Counted from the first letter of the stretch, positions 48,232-61,206 are shown. The stretch is 64,000 nt of DNA from Iris pallida (GCA_029216955.1 JANAVB010002199.1:12898417-12962416), one strand, 5' to 3'. The notes: generated from the sequence alone by a model not told the origin. Translations and numbers: made by a program.

Positions 48232-51027
48232 TGTAACCCCCGAGTCCCAAAATACTTAGGACTAAGTACGTAGACATGCCAGCTGGATACATACGAAGTA
48301 TACTCCAATATGTGGAATCCTCGCATGTATACATAAGCTGTAAATGCAGTAATCTAGGACAACTAAATCTCATCCACAAAAAGAAAACAAATGTATAATA
48401 AAAATCAACTCCGAATTTGTCCTTTGTACATTTAGTTGGGCGGAGACAGATCCACTACCAACCATTTAAATGAGAAGAAAAATACAAGGAAAGGATGGAT
48501 AAAAATAGCAATGGACGATCCAAGAGCAAGCTTCCTCGATAAAAAGGAAGACCATGATCTTAGCTAGAGCACTTGCGAAAAGACATAAAATCACACACCT
48601 GGAGAGATCACCAGGTCCTTAGAGGGACATAACAAGATACAAGAAAACACCATGCCATATAAACTGTGATCTATAATAGAAAAGAAAGGAATGTTTGCAA
48701 TATGGTGCCTACCAGTTCTACAGTGATAATGTAGTTAAGAACAAACCTTCAACGCATGGGCACTCTGGCTGCAGGAAACTCAGGTATGGTCCCACCAGGA
48801 TGCCAGGGAACTCAAAGCATAACATTCATCGAATGTCAGAGGCCAGCAGGATCAGAAATAGGAAAGTGCATACGTGGCCCATATGTTAAGGAACTGTTCT
48901 CCCCACCCAATGCCTAGTAGGGTCACATCCGTGACTCATAGGAATCTCTGGTAACTGCCAAGTCTACTAGTATGCAATTCTATTGGCAGTTACTCCTAAC
49001 CGTCGCACGCCTCATATGTATCGGTGGCCAGCCGACTACGCGAGTACGTGTCCTACATGTGACTCACAACTCGTGATGATCATGTGTCAAGGCCGTATGA
49101 GATATACCAATACCTCATCATCAATTGGATGATCACTAAGCTAAGTCAATGCAATAAAATAATACTAAACGCAAGTAAAACGACTGATACAGTCGCTTGC
49201 ACCCAAGTGTGACTTGGACGCACAGTAATATAATCCATGCAGTATATAAATAAAACTGAATATAAGTAACTGAAAAATAAAATAAAATAATCATAGAGTA
49301 TGGTGGCAAGGTATCTTGCCTGACAGAGCGGAAATAACAACTCCAAGCAATCAATCACGTCAGCAAGAAATATCAAAATTCACGAACGGCTCCGGATGCT
49401 GAAACAGACATCAAGAACGTTCCCGGTATAAAAGATATATCTAGGAAATGCCTGTCCAAAAGTCCAATTCTGGACAGGGACAATCGTAATTTCAGATCAA
49501 AACGATGTCTGCCGTTGGACCCGTTTTGTATCGAAACACGTGCCAATGTCTATAGTCGTCAAACTACATGTCTATGAATCCGGTTTGAGACGAACCTAAC
49601 CGTGTCCAAAGTTGGAATCCGGCGGGCCGTGTACAATTTCGTCTGTTGGATCGGGTCGCGAACCCGCCAAATAGGCGTTCCGGTCGACCTTCTCAGATTC
49701 GGACCAAAATTGACACACAAGACCAGAATTTCGATACGGTCCTGCTGGCGCAAGTTTCGTCTCGATTTAACGAACGTGCACAAAGTAATTGGAGAATTTC
49801 GAAAAAAGTCGATACGGTGAATTTCGACGGATACACATCAAATTCGTCGCGCACACACAACCAATTTGAATTCCGTCAAAGTCCACATGTCCGCGAAGTC
49901 GATACGCACCTTTCGATGCTTTCGGTTCGCGACCAAGTCGCCCGGATTGTCGGGACGGACTCCGTATCGGGGTTTTTAAGTGTTTTGAAAACAGTTTTTC
50001 ATCAGTTTTCAATCTAATTTAATTCAGAAATTAGTGAACAAAATCATAAAATAGAAGTTGGGTTTGGATCATGTATAGATTGTCTCTAAATCTGTTCAAA
50101 CGGATTTTGAAAGTTTGCCATATTCTGGTCGAAATTTGATCTCAAATATGGGTGATCGGGACAGTTTCTATAATCCAGGAATCGAGATTTTTCTCGATTT
50201 TTGGAACTCGATTCACGTCGTGTATAATACGAATCAAAACGAACTAATTGAAGGGACTCGGAGAGGGATAGGTTGTGGATGTACCTGCGAAGACGGATCG
50301 AAGATCGATTAGCTACGCGTGGAGAAATCGATCGTCGAAATCGGGTTGCAGGCTGGTTGCTGCTGCTGCCTTGCTTCACGCAGCCCCCGCGGCTGCTGTT
50401 GCGCACATGTGAGGTGCCCGGCCGACGGCCAAGGCCAGCGCGGCAGCGCGGCTACGGCCAGGGTGGTCGCCTCCAGGTAGGGCTATGGTTTCTAGGGTTT
50501 TAGAAAAAAATTCCTTCGTGGCTTCTCTGTTGCGATTATATAGGGTTGAGAGGAGCAGTCGAGGGAACAGTAGCAATTTGTTTTTGTTTTTTTTTCTTTT
50601 ATACACATAGTTATATATATATAGCATTTGAATAATAATCTTTTTTAAAAATCTTTAAAAATACTTAAAAATCAAAAATATCTTTTAAATGATAAAATAT
50701 ATAATTCTACCCTAATATATCATTAATTGCTACTAGATATTACCAAGTATTACATTCTTTTCTATAAATATTCCAATTGTCAAAATATAAAAAGTTAAAT
50801 AAAATTCTTAAATATTCTCTAAAATTTAAAATAAAATATTTTCTAAATATTTGGGTGCAAGATTTTGTACTGAGTACCTATATGGGCACATAGCGTAGAA
50901 TTACTTGTTACATTCGATATAAAATAAACCTAAATAAAATAATTCAAGTGTATTAGAATAAAAAAAATATACTAGGAAAAGTAGTAATTTAAATTAATAA
51001 AATCTTTTAAAATTTTGGGATTTTACA
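48232..51027 (-). repeat. 3' LTR of the LARD-like element
   Basis: 2796 bp, collinear with 55202-58014 with a few substitutions and small indels per hundred bases. TTATATA at 50537-50543 (minus strand TATATAA) is a likely promoter, followed on the minus strand by an open frame of 106 codons (50406-50086) that is also kept in the other LTR. Confidence 0.9.
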
Positions 51028-54000
51028 TCCTACCCAACTTATAAAAATTTCGTACTCGAAATTTGAAAATTATCTTAATATGAAAATATAAGGAGATTTA
51101 ATACAAGGGAGGACAGGTACATCAACCGTACCACGGTTTTCGAAAGGTTGAAGGGGTGGTTGTAACGGAATCCAAATTGGCGCCATATTCTACAAGTTAG
51201 GTTTTCGTGGTTCAAGGTCCTACCCAACTTATAGAAGTTGGCTAACCGTGCAAATCATCGTTACAAGACTTCTGAAAAGGACGATTTCTAAAGGGTGGCA
51301 CGAGATTATTGGAAGTTCTGACCGCAGTCACGGATGTTAAATGTGCCTAGTTATTGCCATCGAGTTCTTGGTCAATAATTTCTATAGGAGGATTATTACA
51401 ATCTAAAATTGTTTCTATCGGCCATGCTTCCAACAAGATGGTAGGGATCTCTTGTTCAAATACAACTAGAACATGTCGGTTGAAGAAATTCCAGTCTTCG
51501 CCTAACATAGGTACTAAGAGATGAGATTACATAATTTTAAGAAAATAGAGTTCATGAGCAAAGAATTGAAAGTCCTTAGTAAGTGCAGGATACTTCATAT
51601 AGAACTTGATTATGTAAGTGTTTGGATTTTTTTTTAAAGTCCTAATGACAAGTGTGTGCGGGTCCGGCGTTTGGTGTTGAGTTGGAGGCCTGTGCTTGCT
51701 TGGGTGGAATACATACGTCTTAGGGGTGATATTTCTTGCATGGATCATGGGTATTCAGTGTCTTTTAAGGAGATGGGTTAATATTGCATGCTTAATTCAA
51801 GGAACAAAAATATGCATCTTATGGTTTATTCTAAGAAAAATGTGTCATACCTGTGGTGTAATTGGAATGGAGCATAAAGAGGTGCGTTTGTGTGGGACAT
51901 ATATGTCATGTGTGTAGCTTGACTAGTCTGTTCGTGAAGGTGAACCTTGTTGGAAGGAAAAAGGCTAGTGTTGTGCTTCAAATACCAAAGCCACGGTATA
52001 GGGTATCAATTGATACAGATAGAAGTAGACATTTATGAACCACTGAATTATTGGCCTAATTAGAACCAATCATTTGCTAATTCTTAGAGAGGCTTGTCTA
52101 TACATTTTAGAAATTTCTTTCTTGACTAAAACTAAGACACGATTCTGCGGTGGAACAAATTTTTTGAAGAATCAAAGTTGCTATTTTTTGCCGCGGTTAT
52201 CTAATGCACGAGCAAGGGGAGATAAAATACGATACGAAGATCGTGTCGCAACTCCCAAGCAGATGTAGGAACAATTATGAATGACATTCTATTATAAGAG
52301 ATAGAGTACACTAAGTTTTATGGTTTTATCCAATCCACATGAATTAATTAAACGTAGAAAGCACAGTAATAGGACTTCTAATATGGTGAATTTTAAGAAG
52401 GTGTTTGATTTTATGAGGTAATTCTGGTCGTAGTCATGGACTCTATAGGAAGTCTAGGTATTACTTATTTAATGTTGCTCATGAATTGGCCAAGTTCTAT
52501 CAAGGCAGTCGGAAAGGTCTTGGTCAAGCATAACCGAAATAAGTTGGTACATCGGTATTCCATTCATTGCATAACACTTGCTACGAAGAGATATGATTAA
52601 GGAATCTATGGAAGGAGGATTAGTGGACCAAGGGATGAGGACTACATAATAGGTGTAAGAATCTTTTTCATCAAGTTTGGTTTTTATAGCCCAAATATGG
52701 CGATATGCAAGGATGGGGTTTAACCGGGTCTTTATGGATTCCCTAATTGGACGTTGATCTTTGATTGAATGAATCATAGGTTTTAATCTATATTAACTGG
52801 ACGAGATGCTATAAAATCAATCTAAGCCATTCTTAGTAGGTTAGGGTAATCTCATATAGGTTCCAAGTTACGTAGTTGGGCAAATTTCTCGTCGGGTGGG
52901 TAGAATAGGTTTTGTAAGTCATGAGATGCGCCTTCCATGACTTTTGTGTTTAAGTAGCACAAGAGGCCTCTATTGAGTGGCACACTAGCGGCATGTGCGT
53001 AGAGGCTTCGAGTAGATCACAGCCATATATTGGGCCAAAAGATTTGAGTCAAGGTTGGATCTCTAACTGCAGTCGGAAAGTACATCGGTGTTATGGTAAG
53101 GGTTATCGCTAGTCCCTTTTGACCTGAAAGTCGTATCATAAAAATAGAGTACAAGGAGATGTGTTTGAGTGGGACATGATATGTCTACTTGAAGGTGGAC
53201 TCGTCTAGGTCTTGCATATGAATTTTGTTGGAAGGTAACAGCTAGTATTACACTCCGAATATCAAAGTCACGATAAGGGACACCAAATGATCTAAAAAGA
53301 AAGTGGGAGTTCACGAGTCACTAATTTATGATCGTAGTGATAACCAATTTACCTCAATCAATCGGTGATCCCATAATTCCTAGAAGTAAGAATGGCTTAC
53401 AATCTATTTACTTTAGAGACTAGGACATGGTTTTAGGAATAATGAGGTTAGGAATATTTGAGTCGCGACATCGTACCTTGACCTTTGGTAATAATAAGTC
53501 ATGATATGATCGATAACGTGATATGGTAGTTATGAATCAGTTTCGAGGATCGTACTCCATGGATACGATTGCGTACAACGATACATGAGTCGATAAAACA
53601 TAATGACCCACTCTTCCATATTATACGATGGTCTATTGGTGGGATAATGAACTCTAAGCACGTCATACGAAAGATCTCTAACGACTAAGTCATGAAATTC
53701 TATTTGTGTCAAGCTTGCCAGACTGTGGTCATAAGGGTTCTAATGGTATCGAATGTAGTGCTCCTGCACTGCTGTTGATGACTAGTATAACATAATATGA
53801 CGGGGTATTATGTTATGGATACTGGCTAGGCTAGTGAAGTGTTGTTCTAATGCTAAGTCACTTCTTTAATAATAAAATCTTATACCTAGAATAACACCGA
53901 TTGGATCCCTAATCTCGGGATGGGTGTCTATCATAGTCATGGTAACTGCTTGTCCTTGTTTTTCTCTATTCTTTTCATGTCCAAACTGTGGACTTGGTCG

Positions 54001-55201
54001 AGTAAGGATTGGTATAAGGGTTGCTAGTTAAAGCAAGAGTCAAGAAAAATAATTAGAAACCATAGTATTTCGTCCCTCGAGAATAGATAGTCGCCTAGGT
54101 TGGTATTTGACCAAGGGTATGATTCTAATCATCATCAAATTCAAGTGACTAGAAGATCACGATAGTAGTTTTAGGGTCGAGGGAAGAACGAGTAACCCAA
54201 GGCAATGTTGTAGTCACATGGCTGGCCGATGGTAGCTATGCTTGTGTATACCACTATCATGGCCATAGAGAATAGTCTGTATCTATATATCAAATACGAG
54301 TGTTTGTCTTCCCAAATCAGTAAAAGGCGAAAACAATAAAGAGTTTCACGAAGTGGTTATTGAATACAATTACGTGATTCAAAGGCAAATGAATACTTCA
54401 AGAGGGAACTGTCAATGCAGTCACGGATGAGATCCTAGATACCCCTATATCTCAATCCACGTAGGATAATCAAATAAAGAGCGAACCAAGTGCACTAAGG
54501 TTAATCAGACCATAATACACTGATTCTGATTAGACAATATGTTAGTGGACGTCCCCAGTATACGAATGTCCTGAACAAGCTCGATAAAGAATAATCTTGC
54601 AAAAACTAGGCTATAATAGTGGCGTTAGCAAAGATAGTTCTCAAAATATAAGTACACTAGATATTGATGAAAGAAAAGTCTAGGTAGTTCAAGTTTCACA
54701 AGAATCTAAGTCTTGTCCGGTGTTCCTGCTTATACAGTCGACCTACTGTCTCTTGTATCAGGCCGTGGTTGACCAATGGAGTATGGGTTACTAAAACTCT
54801 ATTCTAAGTAAACATCTCTTCCTATACTAGCATATATTCTGTGCTACCCAGTTATACTTCATTATTGGGGTATAAAAACACGAGGTGGTAGACCGTGAGG
54901 CATACTACCCAACTTATAACAGTCAACCGATAGGGTGATTGAGAAATATGACACTTATATCTAGTATGAGTCATCTTCCTACCTTCTTTATCAAGCACGA
55001 AGGGACGGTAAGATTTACAGTGGAAAGGAATCAAGCAGAAGAAAATTAAGGTAGTCGGACGAGAGTTCGAAATTGGAATCAAGGGAGGAGATCAAGCATG
55101 TGGATGAGATACCTAGATCCTAATCCTATATGCAGGTTCACATCGGTACAGTAACGTAACCGAAGTGATAAACTCGATCTGCATGGGCTATCACAAAAAC
55201 A
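51028..55201. other. non-coding interior of the LARD-like element
   Basis: No retroviral motif was found on either strand. A diverged direct repeat links about 51855-52300 and 53130-53480 (ATGGAGCATAAAGAGGTG versus ATAGAGTACAAGGAGATG, and TTGTTGGAAGG in both). The phrase CTACCCAACTTATA recurs at 51030, 51221 and 54906. Minus-strand open frames near 52469-52777 and 53530-53712 are not recognised. Confidence 0.6.
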
Positions 55202-58014
55202 TGTAATGCTCCATTCCCAAAATACTTAGGACTAAGTACGTAGACATGCCAGCTGGATACATACGAAGTATACTCCAATATGTGGAATCCTCGCATGTAT
55301 ACATAAGTTGTAAATGCACTAATCCAGGACAACTAAATCTCATCCACAAAAAGGAAACAAATGTATAATAAAAATCAAATCTGAATTTGTCCTTTGTACA
55401 TTTAGTTGGGCGGAGACAGATCCACTACCAACCATTTAAATGAGAAGAAAAAATACAAGGAAATGATAGATAAAAATAGCAATGGACGATCCAAGAGCAA
55501 GCCTCCTCGATAAAAAGGAAAGACTATGATCTTAGCTAGAGCACCTGCGAAAAGACATAAAATCACACACCTGGAGAGATCACCAGGTCCTCAGAGGGAC
55601 ATAACAAGATACAAGAAAACACCTTGCCATATAAACTGTGATCTATAATAGAAAAGAAAGGAATGTATGCAATAGGGTGCCTACCAGTTCTACAGTGATA
55701 ATGTAGTTAAGAACAAACCTTCAACGCATGGGCACTCTGGCTGCAGGAAACTCAGGTATGGTCCCACCAGGATACCAGGGACCTCAAAGCATAACACTTA
55801 TCAAATGTCAGAGGCTAGCAGGATCAGGAATAGAAAAGTGCATACGTGGCACATACGTTAAGGAACTGTTCTCCCCACCCAATGCCTAGTAGGGTCACAT
55901 CCATGACTCATAGGAACCTCTAGTAACTGCCAAGTCTACTAGCATGCAATTCTATTGGCAGTTACTCCTAACCGTCGCACGCCTCATACGTATCGGTGGC
56001 CTACCGACTATGCGAGTACGTGTCCTACATGTGACTCACAACTCGTGATGATCATATGTCAAGGCCGTATGAGATATACCAATACCTTATCATCAATTGG
56101 GTGGTCACTAAGCTAAGTCAATGTAATAAAATAACATAAACACAAGTAAAACGACCGATACAGTCGCTTGCACCCAAGTGTGACTTGGACGCACAGTAAT
56201 ATAATCCATACAGTATATAAATAAAATTGAATATAAATAACTAAAAAATAAAATAAAGTAATCACAGAGTATGGTGGCAAGGTATCTTGCCTGGCAGAGC
56301 AGAAATAGCAACTCCAAGCAATCAATTACGTCAGCAAGAAATCTCAAAATCCACGAACGGCTCCGGATGCTGAAACAGACATCAAGAACGCTTTCGGTGT
56401 AAAAGATATATCTAGGAAACGCCTGTCCAAAAGTCCAATTCTAGAACAGGAGTAAAATCGTAATTTCGGATCAAAACGATGTCCGCCGTTGGACCCATTT
56501 TGCACCGAAACACGTGCCAATGTCTATGGTCTCTAAAGTCATCAAACTACATGTCTACGAATCTGATTTGAGGAGACGAACCCAACTGTATGTCCAAAGT
56601 TGGAATCCGGCGGGCCGTGTACAATTTTGTTCGTTGGATCGGGTCGCGGGCCCGCCAAATAGGCGATCCGGTCGGCCTTTTCAGATTCGGACCAAACTTG
56701 GCACACATGACTAGAATTTTGATACGGTCCTGCTGGCGCAAGTTTCGTCTCGATTTAACGAATGTTCACAAAGTAATTGGAGAATTTCGAAAAAGGTTGA
56801 TACGATGAATTTCGACGGATACGCATCAAATTCGTCGCGCACACACAACCAATTTGAATTTCGTAAAAGCCCACACATCCGCGAAGTGGATACGCACCTT
56901 TCGATGCTTTCGGTTCGCGATCAAGTCGCCCGGATTGTCGGGACGGACTCTGTATCGGGGTTTTTTTAAAGTGTTTTGAAAAACAGTTTTTCATCAGTTT
57001 TCTATCTGATTTAATTCAGAAATTAGTGAACAAAATCATAAACTAAAAGTTAGGTTTCGATCATGTATAGATTGTCTCTAAATCTGTTCAAACGGATTTT
57101 GAAAGTTCGCCATATTCTGGTCGAAATTTGATCTCAAATATGCGTGACCGGGACAGTTTCTATAATCCAGGAATCGAGATTTTTCTCGATTTTTGGAACT
57201 CGATTCACGTCGTGTATAATACGAATCAAAACAAACTAATTGAAGGGACTCGAAGAGGGATAGGTTGTGGATGTACCTGCGAAGACGGATCGAAGATCGA
57301 TTAGCTACGCGTGGAGAAATCGATCGTCGAAATCGGGTTGCAGGCTGGTTGCTGCTGCTGCCTTGCTTCACGCAGCCCCCGCGGCTGCTGTTGCGCACAT
57401 GTGAGGTGCCCGGCCGACGGCCAAGGCCGGCGCGGCGACGGTGCTTCGGCCAGGGTGGTCGCCTCCAGGTAGGGCTAGAGTTTCTACGGTTTTAGAAAAA
57501 AAATTCCTTCGTGGCTTCTCTGTTGCGATTATATAGGGTTGAGAGGAGCAGTCGAGGGAACAGTAGCAATTTTTTTTACTTTTTCTTTTATATACATAGT
57601 TATATATATATAGCCTTTGAATAATAATCTTTTTTTTAAAAGCTTTAAAAATCCTTAAAAATCATAAATATCTTTTAAATGATAAAATTTATAATTCTAC
57701 CCTAATATAGCATTAATTGCTACTAGATATTACCAAATATTAAATTCTTTTCTACAAATATTCCAATTGTCAAAATATAAAAAGTTAAATAAAATTCTTA
57801 AATATTCTCTAAAATTTAAAATACAATATTTACTAAATATTTGGGTGCAAGATTTTGTACTGAGTACCTATATGGGCACATAGCATAGAATTACTTGTTA
57901 CCTTCGATATAAAATAAACCTAAATAAAATAATTCAAGTGTATTAGAATAAAAAAATACTAGAAAAAGTAGTAATTTAAATTAATAAAATCCTTTAAATT
58001 TTTGGGATTTTACA
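55202..58014 (-). repeat. 5' LTR of the LARD-like element
   Basis: 2813 bp, starts TGTAATGCTCC and ends TTTTACA. The promoter-like TATATAA is at 57535-57529 on the minus strand, and the 106-codon open frame is at 57398-57078. Inside it the minus strand carries AGCCCATGCAG near 55185, resembling the same spot in the Tekay element; no tRNA primer site was identified. Confidence 0.9.
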
Positions 58015-58270
58015 ACATGTCACTTGGTCCTGTGTAGCTCAAACAAGTTGTGCAGGGTCTCCTTTGTGTAGTTCACAATTTAGAATCACAATTGTGCCAT
58101 GTTACATACAGCTATAAGTATTTTAGCCTATAATTACTAATCCAATTCAAGTTTCATGATATATAGTTGCTGATAAATCTTCGATGCAACTATATGCTTA
58201 ACCGCTCATCTTTTGCGTCGTATTGTTGAAACTATCTTGCTCATGTCGATTAATTCTTGGTTTATTGCAG

Positions 58271-58281
58271 GTTTATCATGA
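58271..58281 (+). other. possible alternative last coding exon of the BAR-domain gene
   Basis: TTTATTGCAG at 58261-58270 is a good acceptor. Joined to a donor at 47679 (AAGG/GTGAGAG) it gives PKGLS and a stop at 58279-58281. Without the retrotransposon the intron would be about 0.8 kb, a normal length. The protein would have 620 residues instead of 623. Both endings are possible from sequence alone. Confidence 0.35.
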
Positions 58282-59063
58282 TTTAGCTGCATGCTTGTTA
58301 TTTGTTTTTACCTAAGTGTGTATTAACTTCAATTTCATTCAATTTTAGTGTATATATAATGACTTGTTCTTTCTCGGTTGTCTTGTTTACCCTCATGCCC
58401 TATTGGTTTATGTATGATGTGGACTAAGCATTCTGATGTGGTCCAATGAAATAACGTATCATCCTTAGTACTGTGATTCTTAAATGAGGAATTTTGTTCC
58501 TTAATCATAGAGCTTTCTATCTCATGCTCTGTGTTGGGTTTAAGATTTGTTATGTCAACAACGGAGTGCTCGTTCAATTGTCAAGTAGAAGCACCAATAG
58601 CTAGCTAATAAATTCTCAGCAGCTTGTTTTACTCTGTTTAATTGTCTATTCACTTTGTATATGGAGTATTAGCACTATTTATGTCCCTGAACACACGTAC
58701 AGGTACCATTGTGGCATTACTTTTTGATAATTGTTGTAGCATTCGAGGGAATGCAGAGAAAACCTAGTTGATCTTAAGACTGTAAAGAGTGCTCTTCTCT
58801 GTTCTTGCTAATTCTCATGGTGATGCTTGGCGATGTATAACTTTGTACAAACTAAAGATAACAGTTATTATAAATACTAAGTAGACCAGTCTTTGGTGCC
58901 AAGCTTGATGCCAGTCAACTTCCAATTTCCATGTGGTATAGGAATTTGTGTTCTTGATCCAACTCTAAATACCGTATCAATATCCAGTTTCTAGGTTGTG
59001 TGTGAGAATATTGTGAGACAAGCTCAACAGCGTACAGAAAGCTCTTTGGCCACTCACCAATTG
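58282..59063 (+). other. possible 3' untranslated region, no gene seen
   Basis: T-rich sequence as in a plant 3' untranslated region, with no clear canonical AATAAA in the likely zone. No coding is supported; a minus-strand open frame at 58335-58577 has no recognisable motif. Confidence 0.4.
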
Positions 59064-59092
59064 AGCTAGCTTAACATATATACTCTTTGGCT

Positions 59093-59148
<56 letters not shown>

Positions 59149-59281
59149 CAGAGATCGTGATCTCCGCTCTTAAGCATCTTTGAATGTTAAGCTATTTCAG
59201 CCATACCCAAAGAGTATATATGTTAAGCTAGCTATTTCAGTCACATTCAAAGATGCTTAAGAGCGGAGATCACGATCTCTG

Positions 59282-59336
<55 letters not shown>
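59064..59336. repeat. interleaved inverted repeats with TA microsatellites
   Basis: Arm A (59064-59090) is the exact reverse complement of 59207-59233 (27 bp). Arm B (59147-59187) is the exact reverse complement of 59243-59283 (41 bp). The order is A-B-A'-B', so the two stems cannot both form as simple nested hairpins. TA runs lie between A and B (about 59095-59145) and after B' (59284-59336). Confidence 0.85.
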
Positions 59337-59338
<2 letters not shown>

Positions 59339-59398
59339 GATTAGGGCTGCAAATGAGCCAAGCCGTTCGCGAGCTTTATATATATATATATATATATA
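59334..59398 (+). repeat. partial duplicate of the hAT left end
   Basis: Bases 59334-59375 repeat 59399-59440 (TATGGGATTAGGGCTGC to CGCGAGCT), then end in a TA run. This gives the target site and the terminal repeat in two tandem copies at the left side. Confidence 0.85.
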
Positions 59399-59668
59399 TA
59401 TGGGATTAGGGCTGCAAATGAGCCAAGCCGTTCGCGAGCTGCTCGAAGCTCGGCTCGATAAAAGCTCGTTCGAGCTCGGTTCGTTTAGTAAACAAGCTGA
59501 GCTCAAGCTTTATTTTTGAGCTTGTTTAATAAACGAGCCAAGCTCAAGCTTAGAAGTACTCGGCTCGATTGAGCTCGCGAGCTAGCTCGTTTATGAGCTT
59601 GCGAGCTGGCTCGTTTAAAAGCTCGTTTAGGAGCTTGTTTAGAAGCTCGTTTGTTCTTTGTTGAATTC

Positions 59669-59737
<69 letters not shown>

Positions 59738-60170
59738 ACAATATGATTGTGTGTATTATATATTTATGTCCTTAATAAGAGATATTATGGAACTTTTTTT
59801 AATTAAATTTTTATAAATAAATTGTTAATATTTCAGATACTTGAATTCAAACCTAACTAGCTTGAAATCAAGCTCGTTAATCTTGAAATCAAGCTTAATG
59901 AGCTTGAAATAAAGTTGAGCGACAAGCTTGATTTTAAGCTTATTGGGCTTGTTTATCAAGCTTGAATCAAGCTTCCTTATCAAGCCAAGCTCGAGCTCAA
60001 ACCAAGCCAAGCTCAAGCTTAATATAAACAAGCTCGAGCCAAGCTCAAGCTTCAAAATAAAAAAATTATCAAGCTCGAGCTCGAACTCAAATAATTCTAG
60101 TCAAGCCAAGCTCAAGCTTACAAAAGCTTGGCTCGGCTCGGCTCGGCTCGTTTGCAGCCCTATATGGGAT
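59399..60170. mobile_element. non-autonomous hAT-like element with TATGGGAT target duplications
   Basis: The element 59407-60162 begins TAGGGCTGCAAATGAGCC and ends with the inverse GGCTCGTTTGCAGCCCTA. TATGGGAT flanks it at 59399-59406 and 60163-60170. The 8-bp duplication and the TAGGG terminus fit the hAT superfamily. The interior is dense in AGCTCGAGCT/GCTTGAGC motifs and holds a TA microsatellite (59670-59735). No transposase is encoded. Confidence 0.8.
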
Positions 60171-61200
60171 GTATCAATACATTCCAAACAATTTCATTAC
60201 AAATTGTGAAAGGTGTTTACTCTGACTTTGACTTTACCTGATATAGCAAGTCATATTAACCTGCTCACTTTATTAAAAAAAACCTCATAGATTACCGTAA
60301 TTTGTTGGACATTGAACATTTATATTTTTCACCCTACAAGGGGTGGAGGGACTGCGTCCGGAGGGTCTGGATTTCCGTCGAGTAGCTCAGGCTCAGGATC
60401 TCCCCTCCCTCATCCCCGATCGGCTTCGTCGGATCGGTGCTCCATAAGTGCGACGGCCTCTCCCAGCTCTCACTCACCATGGAAATGTTATAACAAGAAA
60501 TTAAGAATCAAATAATACAATCTCACATGAACCGGAACACCGAATCTAATAACAATGACAAAAATTGAACAAATCTAGTAGATAGAATATGAATTATCGA
60601 TGGATCTTGAGATCGAAGAAGGCTGATGATATGCCTTTCTGTTGATCCCGAACTTTGGCATCGGGCAATTTCTTTTGATTGACCTTTTGGTTTGGGTTTC
60701 ATCTAGTTGAGGTGCAAGGACACGATATGATACTGACATGACAAGATGCGAACACGCCATTGAATTCGGTGTGTTCTAGTGCATTTTGCAGCGTTAGTGT
60801 CTTGTCTGATACGTGGCCACAGTGAAGCCATCACCAAGTTTTGGAGTGTTCGTGGTTCTCAGTCTTTTCTAGTGACCTGAAAATTTGAGAAAGATTGATT
60901 TTTGTATAGTTTCATTTGTTTGTATTATATTTTACAGATCTAAGGATTTATATATGAGATCAAGATGACTTTTTTATGTGTCATTCTGTTGGTCGAATAA
61001 TATTTTTATTTTACATGAACAAATATTGCTTGATTTTAGAACTGATCCAGTAACTGTGAGATCAAAGCGATTGCTGATTGGATCTTTTGTTAACTATAAT
61101 TTTTTATAATTTTTTTTTGCAAAATTCTTCATCTTTGGTTATGTAAAAGTGTTTTGAGAATGATTTTTACAAGAGATTTAAAGAAATGAGCAGTAATGAT
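60171..61200. other. intergenic, with a short GC-rich block
   Basis: Mostly AT-rich. A GC-rich block at 60336-60480 is open on the plus strand and also, from the ATG at 60480, on the minus strand (MVSESWERPSHLWSTDP, stop near 60336). It could be a coding relic or captured exon; neither reading is recognised. Confidence 0.3.
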
Positions 61201-61206
61201 TTTGAC

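Larger units (their letters stand above)
48227..58019 (-). mobile_element. LARD-like LTR retrotransposon with ACATG target duplications
   Basis: Two LTRs (48232-51027 and 55202-58014) in direct orientation flank a 4174-bp interior. ACATG lies on both outer sides (48227-48231, 58015-58019). On the minus strand the LTR starts TGTAAAATCCC and ends in TTACA, and the polypurine tract TATAAGTTGGGTAGGA precedes the left LTR at 51043-51028, so the element reads right to left. The interior (51028-55201) has no open frame recognisable as gag or pol. Long LTRs with a non-coding interior define a large retrotransposon derivative, which would depend on proteins of another element. Confidence 0.85.

Noticed and set aside
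51028..55201. Degenerate pol in the LARD interior
   Set aside because: No RT, RNase H, integrase or protease motif could be found on either strand; a profile search might still find a remnant.
59270..59741. Frames reading (IY)n
   Set aside because: These are translations of TA microsatellites.
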